Shown here one piece after another: positions 12,796 through 24,600 of a DNA stretch of 64,000 bases. The stretch's first letter is position 1; each line of letters starts with the position of its first letter. The notes below the pieces were generated by a model, which was given only the letters and a program-made list of their open reading frames with translations, was not told the origin of the DNA and searched no databases. The stretch spans positions 41,864,698 to 41,928,697 of the forward strand of contig OW121855.1 of the NCBI GenBank assembly GCA_933228895.1, in the 5' to 3' direction. A program made the position numbers and the translations under genes. Source of the stretch: Platycnemis pennipes (lineage: Eukaryota; Arthropoda; Insecta; Odonata; Platycnemididae).

Positions 12796-13870
12796 TAGTG
12801 ATGGGGCGAAACCAAAATTTGATCGAATCCGAATCCTGTTTTTTTTATCGAATCCAAATCTCAAATCCGAATCTCGAATCCTAATCCCAAATTCTAATCC
12901 TCCTCATTTTTATTAAATTAAAATCTTTTTTTATCTGTAAATTGTTAAATAATGCTTCCTATTTCGTGAATTCTCTAATTAAATCCAATTGAAGCTGAAT
13001 CTTATTTCTTAAAGTAAATAATAAATGAATAATGGTCATGTTGTCCCCACTCGCTGAAATTAAGGACATGTTCGAGGACAAATATAAAGAATGGGTAATT
13101 TCAATAGAAAATTAGTTTAATTTTTCTGAAATAAAATCTGAAATTCAATAAAAACATATTTGAAGTTTTTGTTTAGAAAATGCAGTATGTACATCCTTCC
13201 AAGATATAATCGATTTCTTTTTTTTATCAACAAAATTTCCGGCAGTACTGAAGGATCTCTTGGAAATTACTGTTGCTAGAAAACTGCAGAGGAACTTTTT
13301 TTTTAGAATTTTCATGAATGATGCATATTTTCATTTTTATAAGTACACACAAGGAAAGAAACTATAGGCACATATTATATTATGTCATCAACTCTGTTGA
13401 GGATGCGACAACTACATTGGATGCTGTCATTTTAATGCTTGCATAAGAAAACTAATTTAGCAGCTTAATTATTTCCTAATTTATTCCGCAGTTTTGAGTA
13501 CACTACGTTAAAAGTGGAGAAGACTCTCTCCACTCCAGCTGATGACACTGGGCTGATGATAAGCTGTTCAATTATTTTTATAATGGTATTTCCTTGGTCT
13601 TCATTCGAAGTACATATTCTCCTGAGACCTCCACCACTGCAAGGCAGATACATTGTTGAGTAGGTACTTCACCTGAAAACATGTATTTTTAAAAAGGATC
13701 ACTTCTGTCCAAATATTTAACAATTGTTGAAAGAAATCCTTCTCCTGCATATGCCTCTTCAGCAAAAACCATGGCAGAATTCTTTTCTTCATATGTCAAG
13801 TCGAAATTCTTCTGCTTTGGAACCAAAAGATCTATATAAATAACTCAGTCAATACACGCTCATTGGAGCT
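12796..13870 (-). pseudogene. hAT transposase C-terminal remnant with terminal repeat
   Basis: The terminus TAGTGATGGGGCGAAACC at 12796 is followed by repeated GAATCC motifs, a hAT-type end. On the minus strand, about 13465-13800 encodes the C-terminal hAT dimerisation region. It contains ISPVSSAGVERVFSTF and YSKLRNKLGNN, the family's conserved S-A-x-E-R-x-FS and K-x-RN-x-L pattern. The upstream segment (MKKRILPWFLLKRHMQEKDF...) is in another frame, so there is at least one frameshift. The N-terminal zinc finger, most of the DDE domain and the other terminus are missing. The element is dead. Confidence 0.75.
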
Positions 13871-13944
13871 AATATGAAGGCACTCAACGAACGAGGAATA
13901 AGTCACTAATACACAATAAATAAAAACATAGACATGAAAAAAAA

Positions 13945-14335
13945 GGACGCTCACATGTTTTGCAGAACTGTTTCGGTGTCTGACCATCTGCCTTCATCAG
14001 CTAGAGAGAAGTGAGGTTCGAGGACTGAAGATAAGGAAGTTAACGGGGAGGGAGGGGGAGAAGAGGAGAGAGATTAAAGGACTAGGGTTGATTCAGTGTG
14101 AGAGGTTGATGTCCAGGAATTCAAATTCCCTCATTACCCATGTAAATGAAAGTTCACTTGTTCTGACGTTGATATCGTAAGCAGAATCAGGGAGTTTTTC
14201 TAATACAGTGAGGGAAAAACAATTATCAAACGGAAGGTTGTGGTTCATGGAGTGTAAAGAGACAGGGGGATCATGGCAAGATTTAGTGGAGAAACGGTGG
14301 TTGCTAATTGTAAGGGATAAGGGGATTGTCTCGCA
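13945..14335 (-). mobile_element. Penelope-like element 3' tail
   Basis: Minus-strand sequence contains CTGATGAAGGCAGATGGTCAG followed by a CGAAAC motif at about 13970-14002. This GATGA...GAAAC arrangement is seen at the 3' ends of Penelope-like elements and recurs in this window at about 32370, 49500 and 56270. Upstream on the same strand, a frame at 14093-14365 (FSLTVLEKLPDSAYDINVRTS) may be the C-terminus after the GIY-YIG domain. It abuts the start of the RTE-like element at 14336. Confidence 0.5.
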
Positions 14336-14876
14336 GCTGAGCTTAAAGCCACCGAGTGTGTCCACCGGGTTGCGGATGGTGGGTCGACCTCTAGATATAG
14401 ATGTTAGCTGCGAGATAAGCGAGTTTACTCGTCGAATAAGCAGTCGTGGACAAAAAGTGACGGCATTCCGAGGGGTTATTTGTCTATCCCTGGGTAAGAT
14501 AGGCCTCTAAATAATACAGAACCTGTGAAGATGTCGTGACTTGGCGATGGGAGGCCGCCAATAATTACACATCTCATCACCCGGAGGAGAGGGCAGCAGC
14601 TCTTCTTCACATGAGTGAAGGTGGAGACCAGTGGTCGGTACAGCGACATTCATTTCACTACAGCTGTGGTAACATTTACTTTAACGGCTGTAGTACTGCG
14701 ATGTGGAAGGCAAGGGGAAACCACCACATTAATATCCCGAGGAGTCACAGCTACTCCACTCTTTCTTATCAAGACGTGATGGAATCCTCTCGAGTAAAAT
14801 ATTCCGGAGGTAAAATAGTCCCCCATTCGGATCTCCGGGCGGGGAATACCCGAGAGAGTACATCAGTCAAATGTGA

Positions 14877-15127
14877 TACACTTTTTAGGGTAGGAACATG
14901 GAACGTGAGATCGCTTCGGACCTGTGGAAGACTGTAGAACCTGAAGGTAGAAATGCGAAGAATGGACCTCGACGTATTAGGAATCAGCGAAATGAAGTGG
15001 CCCGAAGAAGGAGACTTTTGGAGTGGAAGCTACAGGATTATACATACAGGATCATTAAATGGTAATGCAGGAGTAGGGATCATACTCAGAAAGAGTGCCG
15101 GAATGCGGGTGAAGAGCTTCCTGCAGT
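14877..15127 (+). pseudogene. RTE endonuclease N-terminal fragment
   Basis: Encodes the TWNVRSL start of the exonuclease/endonuclease/phosphatase fold. A TAG (about 14936) follows GRL, and the frame then continues with LDVLGISEMKW and GSLNGNAGVGIILRKSAGMRV. It is cut by the solo LTR directly after SFLQYN. Confidence 0.85.
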
Positions 15128-15369
15128 ACAATTGTTGAATTGTATTGTTAATCTATATTTCCATTATTGTCTGCTGGTGAATTTATATTTTGTTTTTCTT
15201 TTTGTCTTGTGCATGTGGCACACGCTGGTATTTATTCATGCGCACTAACTGTACTGTATGTTTTCTATGACTTCGATGGTGCGAATAAAGGCGTGTTCGC
15301 AAAGTATCCGCAATTATCTTATTTCTGCGATAACAACTTTGCCCGAATCATCCATATTTCAACAACAAT
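15128..15369. mobile_element. Solo LTR (232 bp) with 5-bp target duplication
   Basis: The insert 15133-15364 begins TGTTGAA and ends TTCAACA, the TG...CA ends with short inverted repeats of LTR retrotransposons. It is flanked by ACAAT on both sides (15128-15132, 15365-15369). An AATAAA at 15284-15289 lies where an LTR polyadenylation signal would be expected. The paralogous RTE copy has the uninterrupted CAGTACAATGAAAGG at about 38743. The TGTTG...CAACA ends and small size suggest a Copia-type LTR, which is inference. Confidence 0.85.
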
Positions 15370-15381
15370 GAAAGGATAATA

Positions 15382-16882
15382 ATGGTGAAGATCGAGACCA
15401 AACCTGTAGATACCGTGGTGGTGCAGGTTTACATGCCTACAACGGACTATGAAGATGAAGAAGTGGAAGACGTTTACGAAGATATCACGGAAGTTATAAA
15501 ACAGGTAAGAGGAGAAGAAAACCTAATTATATTAGGAGACTGGAACGCTATCGTTGGCGAAGTTCAAGATGGAAGAATAACTGGAAAATACGGATTGGGT
15601 AACCGAAACGAAAGAGGAGAAAGGCTGCTGGAGTTCTGCACTCAACATAAGTTAGTGGTTGCCAACACAATGTTTAAAAATCACAACCGAAGAAGATACA
15701 CATGGAAAATGCCAGGAGACAGAAGAAGATGCCAGATAGACTACATTTTAGCGAAGCAGAGATTTAGAAAGCAAGTGAAGGACTGTAAAAGCTACCCTAG
15801 GGCAGACATCGACAGTGACCATAATTTAGTGATGATGAAATGCCATCTAAAATTCAAGAAATTGAAGAAAACAAAGAAGAATATATGGCAAGTAGAAAAA
15901 CTAAAGGTGGCTCAACATCAGCTGGCATTTCAAAAAGCAGTGGGAAACAACATAGGAGAGAACCTGAATGAGAAATCAGTGGAAGAGCATTGGGAAAACA
16001 TTAAATGTGGAATACAGGAAGCTGCAAAAGAAGTTCTTGGAAGAAGAAAAGTTTCCAAGAAGAAGCCATGGATCACGGAGGAAGTCTTAGAATTGATTGA
16101 AGAAAGAAGAAAGTACAAGAATGCGAAAACTGAAGAAGGACAGCTACAAAAGAATAAGGAATGAAATAAGTCGCAAAGCAAGGAAAGCTAGAGAGATGTG
16201 GTTGAAAAATCTATGCGAAGATGTACAAAGCAACCTTGCACTTGGAAAGGTGGAAGCGGCCTACAGCATAGTGAGGAGTCACTTCAAGGAACGGAGCGCA
16301 AGATGCAATGCCATAAGGGACAAGAATGGAGAAATTTTGATTGAAAACGAGGACAAAGTGAAGAGATGGAAAGAATATCTGGAAGAGCTATACAATGGAA
16401 AAAATCTCAGCACAAAAGCTATCGAAGAGGAAAGCGAAGTGGAAAAAGATGATATGGGGGCATCAATATTAAGATCGGAATTTGACGCAGCAGTAAGGGA
16501 CCTTCGGATGAATAAGGCTTCAGGTAATGATGATGTTCCTGCAGAACTAATTAAAAATGCAGGAGAGAAGACATTAATTCATCTCTACAAAACCATCTGC
16601 GACATGTATTCAACAGGAGAAATTCCAAGGGACTTCGAGAAAAACATCATCATTCCAATTCCCAAGCAGAAAAGAGCGGAGAAATGTGAAAATTTTAGGA
16701 CTATAAGCCTGACAACACATGCATCGAAGATACTGACCAGAATCATCTACAGAAGAATAGAACAAAAAGCAGAGGAGTTACTGGATGAAGATCAATTCCG
16801 ATTCAGGAAAAACCACCACAAAATCATCAGAAAACACATCTGGAAGAATTGTGCAAACGTGAAAAGGTTAGCTGATAAGTGA
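15382..16882 (+). pseudogene. RTE endonuclease C-terminus and reverse-transcriptase fingers
   Basis: Two overlapping frames (15382-16164 and 16097-16882) code for the rest of the endonuclease, a lysine-rich linker (KFKKLKKTKKNIWQVEKLK) and the N-terminal half of the RT. The catalytic DxN and SDH residues of the nuclease are visible (GDWN, SDHN). The frame switch in the overlap is one frameshift. The RT stops at LLDEDQFRFRKN, before motif A. Confidence 0.85.
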
Positions 16883-17626
16883 ATTGAGTGGAGAACTGCA
16901 TCAAACCAATTTTAGATCTGTTGACCCATGATGATGATAAAAAAATATAAAAAAACATGAATAGCAACTCGTTAGTACATATTTGGCAACTTTCACACTT
17001 GAGAATGCCTTATAGAGTGATATCATTAACAACCAACAATGGTTTCAAATAAATCTTATTTGACCTGATGGACTGGTGAGAGTAGAGATTGTTCCCAAAA
17101 TAGCATTGGGTACCAGTGAAGAAGCCTATGAAGTGATGGTGACACATTAAAATTAACTTTCAGAGGCCCAGTCCATATCGATTCAGGCAGGGGCCTTACC
17201 TTCATAGTCTCAGATGTTATTGAATTTAACATATGTCAAACTTCAGGACAAAGTAAGTAATACGTATATTTTAGTTTTGTCCAAAAAAATTTTTGGCCCG
17301 AGATACAGTCCACTGAGATACAGTACATAAAAATTTTTATTTTTTTACTGTTTGTCAGTACCATAGAGTACTACAATCCCTGAAAAGGAGAACTTCCACT
17401 TTTCAGTTTAACAGGTTTTATAAATTAATGTAATTTTTTACCTTCCATGGTGAATTTCTTGATTGCAAGTTTTTATAATTTTGTTATTTTAAAACACCAA
17501 TCTCAAAAAATTTGTACTGTTTGTGATTAACTAAAAACAACAAATGAAACAAAGTTAGGAACTAGTTAAATGTTGATAATTTTTTTAGATTTTCTTTATT
17601 AATAACCTTCCAAATCATTAATGATC

Positions 17627-17901
17627 TTCTGGAATAATGTGGAAGATTCTAGATGATTCCAAAACGTAACGGAACCTTCTAGAACAATTTGGAAGCTTCC
17701 AGATAATTTCAGATCATAATAGAACACACTTCAGCAATCTAAAAACTAGCAAATAATTCCAGAATGTAACAAAATACTCTAGAACAATGTGGAAGCTTCC
17801 AGATAACTTCCGAAAACCTCTGAGGACAATGTGGAACCTTCCATATAATTAAAGAACGTAACAGTACTTTCTAGAACAATCTGAAACTAACCGGAAAATT
17901 C
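17627..17901 (+). promoter_or_regulatory. Cluster of heat-shock elements
   Basis: GAA and TTC triplets alternate at strict 5-bp spacing, the HSF-binding code. Array 1: GAA 17642, TTC 17647, GAT 17652, TTC 17657. Array 2: GAA 17672, TTC 17677, GAA 17682, ATT 17687, GAA 17692, TTC 17697, GAT 17702. Array 3, exactly 100 bp after array 2: CTC 17777, GAA 17782, GAA 17792, TTC 17797, GAT 17802, GAA 17812. Two-unit sites occur at 17627, 17757, 17834, 17869 and 17894. The cluster ends about 20 bp before a TATA box. HSF use is an inference from sequence. Confidence 0.6.
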
Positions 17902-17919
17902 TAAATGTTTGAACTAGCA

Positions 17920-17955
17920 TATAAAACGGAGGACACATGAACTGACAGTTCAGTT
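17920..17955 (+). promoter_or_regulatory. TATA box and initiator of the transposase
   Basis: TATAAAA at 17920-17926 is followed by TCAGTT at 17950-17955, a match to the arthropod initiator TCAKTY. The A at 17952 is 32 bp from the TATA start, which is the canonical spacing. A leader rich in CAA and AAC (CAACAGGCAAACAAAG) follows, and the first transposase ATG is at 18074. Confidence 0.6.
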
Positions 17956-18073
17956 GTCAACAGGCAAACAAAGAGAGTAGTTAAACAATTTTTTTGTTTT
18001 CAGTAACTGTGAAGGTTTTTGAGAATTCTGCTGATTGACTGGGTTGTGGTGTTTGTGGAAAAGTCTATTTGAA

Positions 18074-20379
18074 ATGTCTTCTGACTGGGGCCATAGGAGA
18101 GTGAAGTGTGCTGACTATTTTCATATCCATAAAAGTGTGATACATAAGACTAGCAAAAAGACTTCAGGTTGGAAATAAGAGTGCTCATTTTAAGACTCTG
18201 TTTCAAAGTGAAAATGTTTCCAGTAATGACTTTTTGTGTTCTAAATGCTTTAACACAGATGCAGATTTTGTAACTGCGGAGGAAGAACTACATATCCTGA
18301 ATCAGTCAGCTACAGAGGTTGGTGTTAGTCCTGTTAAGAAACCATAGTCAGTGAAGTCAATTCATGAGATGTATGCATCAAGAAAACACAGAGACATTTC
18401 TGGAGCAGTGGGTGAGCATACCAGAACAAAACTGACCAAACTCTTCAAAGTAGAAATTCCAACTTCAGAAGAAAATGAACCAAAAGGAGCTTGTGCAACC
18501 TGCCAAGAGTTTTTATCAAACATCAGTTCAGCTGTTGAATCATGTGCATCCTGCAATGATAAGGTTCAAGTTCTAACAATTATCCCAGTATCCTTTACAA
18601 AGAACCAAATTTTGCACCACATTCCATCTGCATCAAAATACATGGTGGACAAGACAAGAAATTTGAGGTCAGCAAAAGGAGTGTTTGGAAAACCAGATCC
18701 ATATTATGGTCATCCTGTGAATGAAGCAAATGTTCAAATTGCACAGTCATTTTATCTGGAAGATAAGTGGGACTGTTCTTGCCAGAGTGCCAACAAAAAA
18801 GACATTATGACTATGACCGTTGCAGGAGAAAAAGTGGTGAAAGTGAAAAGATACATGACCCGCAGCATTAAAGAAACTTTTGCCATATATAAGAAGGAAC
18901 ATTCAACATTGAATATTGGAAGATCAAAATTTTATGCATTACAACCTAAGTGGGTTGTTCCACATCCACCTAGAGATGTCTGTTTATGTTTGTACTGTGC
19001 AAATTTTGAACTGTGTGGTAGCTTTGAAGAACTTACTTGAAGATATGACATATGACACCTTGGTTGGACATGTGAAGTCGTTAGTGGTCTGTGACATAGA
19101 ACGAGAGATATGTTTGTTTCAGGACTGTGGTGACTGCCCTGGAAAGGGGGGACTCGACTTACAGACACTTGGTCTGGATAGTGTAGCAGATAACTCTTCT
19201 GAAGTTACATATGCAACATGGGAAGAAAATAAACTCATTAAGAAAAATGTTGCCATTGATACCTTCTTAGACGAACTTGGGAGGTGGACAGTGAAAGCAA
19301 TAACACACCAACATCTGAAGAAAAGAAAAAATTGCAACAAGAACGCATTGCAGAAGTGAAGGGATGGGTAGAGGCTGCATGTTTAGTGCTTCGCTCTGAT
19401 TTTGCTGAGAACTGGTCTGTGGTTCTACTACAAGAAGTTTAAGGATATCACTGGAGTAATGACCAAGTTTCAATTTTTACAGGAGTGACATTTTTCAGAA
19501 CAAGACCACGAGTGTTGCAGTTATAAGTGATGACAGAGGACATGACTCAGCACATGCATTGTTGGCAATACACAAAATTATTCAACCACTGCAATCACAG
19601 GTAGAAAAGATCATAATTCTGATGGTGCCCCTAGTCACTTAAAAAACCGTTACCAACTATTTGAACTTGCAAAGTCTCTTGTTCCAATTGAGTGGGTATA
19701 CAGTGCTACTGGACATGGTAAGGGGCCCTGTGATGGTGTAGGAGGCCTCCTGAAGCACCATGCAACAAAACATAATCTTTCCAGCCCAAGTACAGCTGCA
19801 ATTCAGAATGCCAAGGAATTTACAAGAGTGGTGCAGTCACATACATCAATAAACCTGATTCTGTTGCCCAAAGAGGAAGTTGAAGAATTCCGCCAGCAGA
19901 AAATAAAAGAATGGTCGAACCAAACTACCCCTGTGAAAGGAATTCAGAAGACACATGTCTGGACTCAAATTGATGGGCGAACTTATATTGCACGAACTTT
20001 AAAGAGCAAGAAAGAAGAAATTTCATTTGTCCAACCAAGATCTCATAAATGCCAAGAGAATATTCAAATTCACGAACTACAAAAAGGAATGTTTGTGGCC
20101 TGTGTGTATGACTGTGACTGATGGATTGCAGAGATTATAGATATTAGTTGTGAGTTAAGTGAAATCATTGTTAACTTTATGCTGCCACATGGACCGGCTG
20201 CTGGGTATAGATTCCCAGATGAAAGACAGCAACACCACCACCAGTGCTCACTTCCAATTCGCGATGTTTTGAAGATTTTGGGTGCCCCAGTTCCTATTTG
20301 TTCAACAGGAAGACATCACTCAATACCAAAGGAAGATACTGATGCGGTTGAACAAATTTTTAGTTCATTAAATTGCTAA
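18074..20379 (+). pseudogene. Transposase of the long-TIR DNA transposon, broken
   Basis: A start at 18074 (MSSDWGHRRVKCADYFHIH) runs to a frameshift near 18168. The frame then continues through CSKCFNTDADFV, meets a TAG at about 18346 and goes on to 19040. Further frames cover 18916-19359, then unlabelled pieces, then 19828-20121 and 20179-20379. Family landmarks in order: ACATCQEFLS, a YGHPVNEANVQIAQSFYLED block, CLCLYCANFELC, DCGDCPGKGG, an aspartate-rich ISDDRGHDSAHALL near 19530, a DGAPSHLKNRYQLF block near 19620-19665, and ATGHGKGPCDGVGGLLKHH near 19710-19760. The last three probably carry the catalytic acids. At least one stop and three frameshifts make it non-functional as read. The C-terminal frame is well preserved. 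Confidence 0.75.
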
Positions 20380-21095
20380 ATTCAGTTCTAAGCAGAGTGC
20401 ACAGAAAAATGCTTCGGAACCTGTACGTTTTTTAACCTGCACATATATTTTGAAAGCTATTGATGTTTGAAACTTGTGTCTGTTACCCATATTTAAGAAG
20501 AAAAAAATGTCAAGTAAGACTAGAGATTTTGATTTTATGTGACCAATATCTGAGAATGTGGTAATGGAAATTGGCTTAATGTTTGGAAATTTTTTGAATT
20601 GTTTATAAAATCTGTTAAACTGAAAAGTGGAAGTTCTCCTTTTCAGGGATTGTAGTACTCTATGGTGCCGATAAACAGTAAAAAAATAAAAATTTTTAGG
20701 ATTGGCGTTTTTAAGAAAAACAATTTTTTTAAATAAAAAAAAATAAAATAAAAAAATTGCAGCAAGAGAATGTGGACACACATTTTCAAATCAAGGATAT
20801 CAGTTTAATCAAAAAATTATTATCTTTCAAATAAAACAAAAAGGAGCAAAATATCTTGAACTGTTCCTGAGATATGAGCATTTTAGTATTTTGTCAAAAA
20901 TCGCATTTGAAAAATAGCGCTCGTGGGCCCATGTTCGGTGGACTGTATCTCGGGCCAAAAATTTTTTTGGACAAAACTAAAATATACGTATTACTTACTT
21001 TGTCCTGAAGTTTTACATATGTTAAATTCAATAACATCTGAGACTATGAAGGTAAGATTTTTTCTTTGGCTGCCTGAATCGATATGGACTGGGCC

Positions 21096-21676
21096 ATAAG
21101 GAAAGCAATCAGTCAGCTAGTATTTTTCCCATGAGCCAACCATGGATATTTAAACCAAGCAGAGAAGAAATATGGGGGGAAGGATGAATGAGGAAAAAGG
21201 ATGAGAAGGTGCAGCGAAGAGAGAGGGTGGCATGGTTGGGTAAACAGGGTTTTACATAAATGGCTTCACCGGTGGAAAAACTCCAACTGGTGTAGAACTC
21301 TAACAACGAAAAAGGCAGTCGAGTCAACACCATTTGCTCTGCATTTAGAGATGGGACTCAAAAGCTAGAGGAGTAAATCTTAAATAAAGTAAATTCTAGA
21401 AATAAATCTAGCAGCCACAAACAATCTAATTAGATATTTGCATCAGGTAAGTTTTCTCATGCAGTCATAGGCAATATGAAATGTAAATAGCACACATAAG
21501 TCAATGAGATATTTGAGATAGCCATTATATTAAACCGATGCCTAATTTGTCAAATTCACTTAGAAACTGTGATTAAGTTCTCAGAAGATTTATTTAAAGG
21601 TAAAGGGATAACCAAGAAGGGGATAATTGGAATGCGTGTTCATTATTAATTACCCTTTGTTGGGCACCATGGTTGT
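21096..21676. other. No recognisable feature
   Basis: A purine-rich patch lies at 21160-21230. No coding or repeat boundary was recognised. Confidence 0.4.
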
Positions 21677-24600
21677 TTAACACTAGAACAGGCTTGCCAC
21701 AGGGTACTAGGTCAAAAAAAGTGACTTTAGTGACCCTGGTGCATGAAATAAGTGACCAAAAAGTGATCTACTAACACCTTGAAAAGCGACAAAACAGATC
21801 AAGCTTCAAAATGCCGAGAAATGGGTAATTTGAGGGTTGGGACCCACCAGGGAAGAAATGGGTGCACATAGTTTGTCGTGAATTATACGCTTTTTTATGG
21901 CAGTCCTGGCGGGAGGAGTCTGGTATATATTTGGGTACAGAAAAATTTGAAAAGGACGCAAACAGGGACTTTTGTGTGTATTTCACATAAACTGAAAAAA
22001 TACAAACGAAAAATTGAAGCAATCTTATTACTGCATAACACTTAACATAATGTTACAATTCACATCAATAAGATTCGTAACAATAGTACGAATGCAATAC
22101 GCCTACAGACTAGGTCACTAGGGAACCTCAATAGAGATTTACCTTAAACCGCGGTTGGGTCAGTTTTGACTCACTGAGAGTACTTACGTTTTATATGGGT
22201 TAATTAGCATATTTTTGTAGTTTTTTTGTTTCTGATTCAACGGTATTCTGATTTCGGCTCGCTCGGCGACTAGCTGCCCCCTACTTACACCTAGGGAGGG
22301 GTGATGGAAGTAGGGGGAGGGAGGGCAGGAAGAGATTTGCCAATCCAGAAAATGTTAGCCAAGTCTAATCTCTGAAGGTAAATGTGATGTATAACCTGGA
22401 AAAAGACACTTAGTTGTTGATGCCTGGTCGGAAAATAAAAGGGTGTGAAATTATGCGTTTTAATTGCTTTCCATGAATTCAATCCTTTTCGCTAGTGGCA
22501 CGCCTCTCGGTCGCTGCTTGACCGGTGTAATATGGTGTCAGTAGTGCAGTTTTTCCTGATGAATATAGTGTGAGAGCTTGTCGTTAATTACGGCCAGACA
22601 TAGACATCGAAGGATGTTGCTGAAACCCTAAACAACATTTCGGAGAACGAATCTGGGGGCAAGCCGTATGTTTTATCATCTGAAGATGAATCGCATCAAT
22701 TCTCATCTCCCGAGTCATCATCAGAAGATGATCCTACACCACTTTCAGTTCCTAAAAATCCCAGTGGAGCATGAAAGTACTTGTAACTATTTTGCATAAT
22801 GCATACATTACAGCGTTTGTACAACTATTCTCATTTATTTATTTACCACGGTGGTAATTATATTTGTGCTTAGGGAATTTCTAATTGCGTTTCTGTGTTC
22901 CAATGCCTTGTGCTATTATTAAGACTTCTTTTAACAATAATTATTATCTGTGTACCTAACCAAGTCGTGCATGGGCAGGGCATACTTGGAATCGTGGACG
23001 AGGTTGTGGCCGGGGTCATAGGTATGCTCACTCACCAGAACTAGAGGCTGCCACGAGTAATCCAGGTATCACGCAAGTTGACGACATTACGCACCACCAG
23101 TGAAACGAGGAAGGACCCGTGTTGGTAGCCTATTTCAACTGCTCGCAGGTGCAGAGATCGTACCCCCAGACGGCACGACCTAGCGAGTTGGGATAGTGGG
23201 CCATGCTTGAGGTGGTAGGCGTGAGCATCACAATGTTTTCAGAGATCGCGCTGGCCCCATGCCGCTTGCAAAACGTTACGTGAATGAAACTCGCATCAGT
23301 CCTTGGTGACTTATGATCACTTATAATACGATGGAACATATTGTGTCATGTACCAAGACTGAGGCACATCGTGTATTGCAGTCAGATGATTGTTCTTTGA
23401 AAATTGAAGAGTTGGAAGCTTTTCTATCTGTACTGTACACCGGTGGGGCCTTTGGATCTAAGAGTTTAGAACTAAAATCACTTTGGTCTGCGAAGTGGAG
23501 AAATTCTTTTGACGACAATGATGGCTCGTGATAGATTCGGAGAAATAATGAAGACTGAAAGAAGGTAAATTCGCAATGGTATTGGAGGTTTGGTAAGACT
23601 ATATTGCAAAAACAGTGTAGCTACATTCCACTTTCATATATAAAACCATTGATGAGCTACTTTTACCATCTAAATGCGGATGCAGATTCATTCAGTTCAT
23701 GACCTCAAAACCAGATATGTACGGGTAGAAGTATTGGATGGACGTAGACAAAGAGTCCAAATATGATGTGAATGCTTTCCAATACCCTGAAAGAGAAGAC
23801 AATAGACCCAAGGGTGAGGGCCTTTGTGACTTTGTTGTGAAGAAATTGATGGAACCTTTTTTTTAGTTAGAGGAGGATTGTCACATGTGTCAATTTTTAC
23901 ACCACCTTGTCTCTCTGTGAATCATTGCCGGAAAATGATACGAGTATTGTCAGTACCATAAACAGAGCTCGCAGGGAAATTCCACTATGAGTCAAGAAGG
24001 CGAAAGCTAAATTATACAGCACAATGTTAGTGAAGAATGGTGACATCTCTTTGACAATTTATCAGGGAAAAAAGAAAAAAAATGTTCTCCTTCTAAGCAG
24101 TATGCATCCTGATGTCAACATTTAGATTCGTAGCAGAAAGAAGCCAGACGCTGTAATAATTTATAATAGAGCCAGATATGGAGTGCACGTAGTGGATCAA
24201 AAGGCTTGCAAATGTTCCATCAAGGCACCATCCTGACGTTGGCCAGTTCACACGTTTTATAGCTTGTTGGATTTGGCAGGAATAAATGCTTGTGTATTGT
24301 ACAATTCTCTGAATGAGAAGAAAATGAAACAGATTTTCTTCAACAGCTCGCAGAAGAGCTCGCTGTAAATTACACAACAACCCTGATTAAAAATGCCTGC
24401 GTAACTATTCCAAATGAAGTTTCTGAGAAACAAGAGAAAAAAGCTTATGAGAAAAGCACACTCGATGTCAGGGTAATTGCATGGGAAACAAAAATTTTGT
24501 GACGTATAATGCATGTAAGAAAGCAGTTAGCAGAAAATGCACATCACGACATTATTATGCGTGTTCGGCATGTGACATTATTCAGTACCTAAGGACACGC

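Larger units (their letters stand above)
14336..16958 (+). mobile_element. RTE-like non-LTR retrotransposon, copy 1 (interrupted, deleted)
   Basis: The order is a 5' leader, an apurinic-type endonuclease and the beginning of the reverse transcriptase. The endonuclease starts at about 14895 (VGTWNVRSLRTCGRL, then after a stop LDVLGISEMKWPEE). It resumes after a solo LTR with NLIILGDWNAIVGE, YTWKMPGDRRRCQIDYIL and the catalytic SDHNLVMM near 15810. The RT fingers continue in a second frame from 16097 (NKASGNDDVPAELI, GEIPRDFEKNIIIPIPKQ, RTISLTTHASKILTRIIYRR, LLDEDQF). At about 16815 the sequence jumps to a 3' UTR that ends in ATGATGATGATAAAA, so the palm, including the catalytic aspartates, is deleted. 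Copy 2 at 37970 shows the region as it was before the LTR entered. It cannot be active. Confidence 0.9.
17165..21095 (+). mobile_element. DNA transposon with long terminal inverted repeats and a GHGKGPCDG-type transposase
   Basis: The ends are perfect inverted copies: GGCCCAGTCCATATCGATTC at 17165 and its complement ending at 21095. Homology continues inwards on the left to about 17435 and on the right to about 20585. The right arm holds about 230 bp (20700-20930) that is missing from the left. Inside lie a heat-shock-like promoter and a roughly 760-codon transposase (18074-20379). I see no clear target duplication (TTTCAGA on the left, ATAAGGA on the right). The transposase belongs to a family common in insect and cnidarian genomes; I recall it from Sola-like elements but am not certain of the superfamily. 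Confidence 0.8.
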
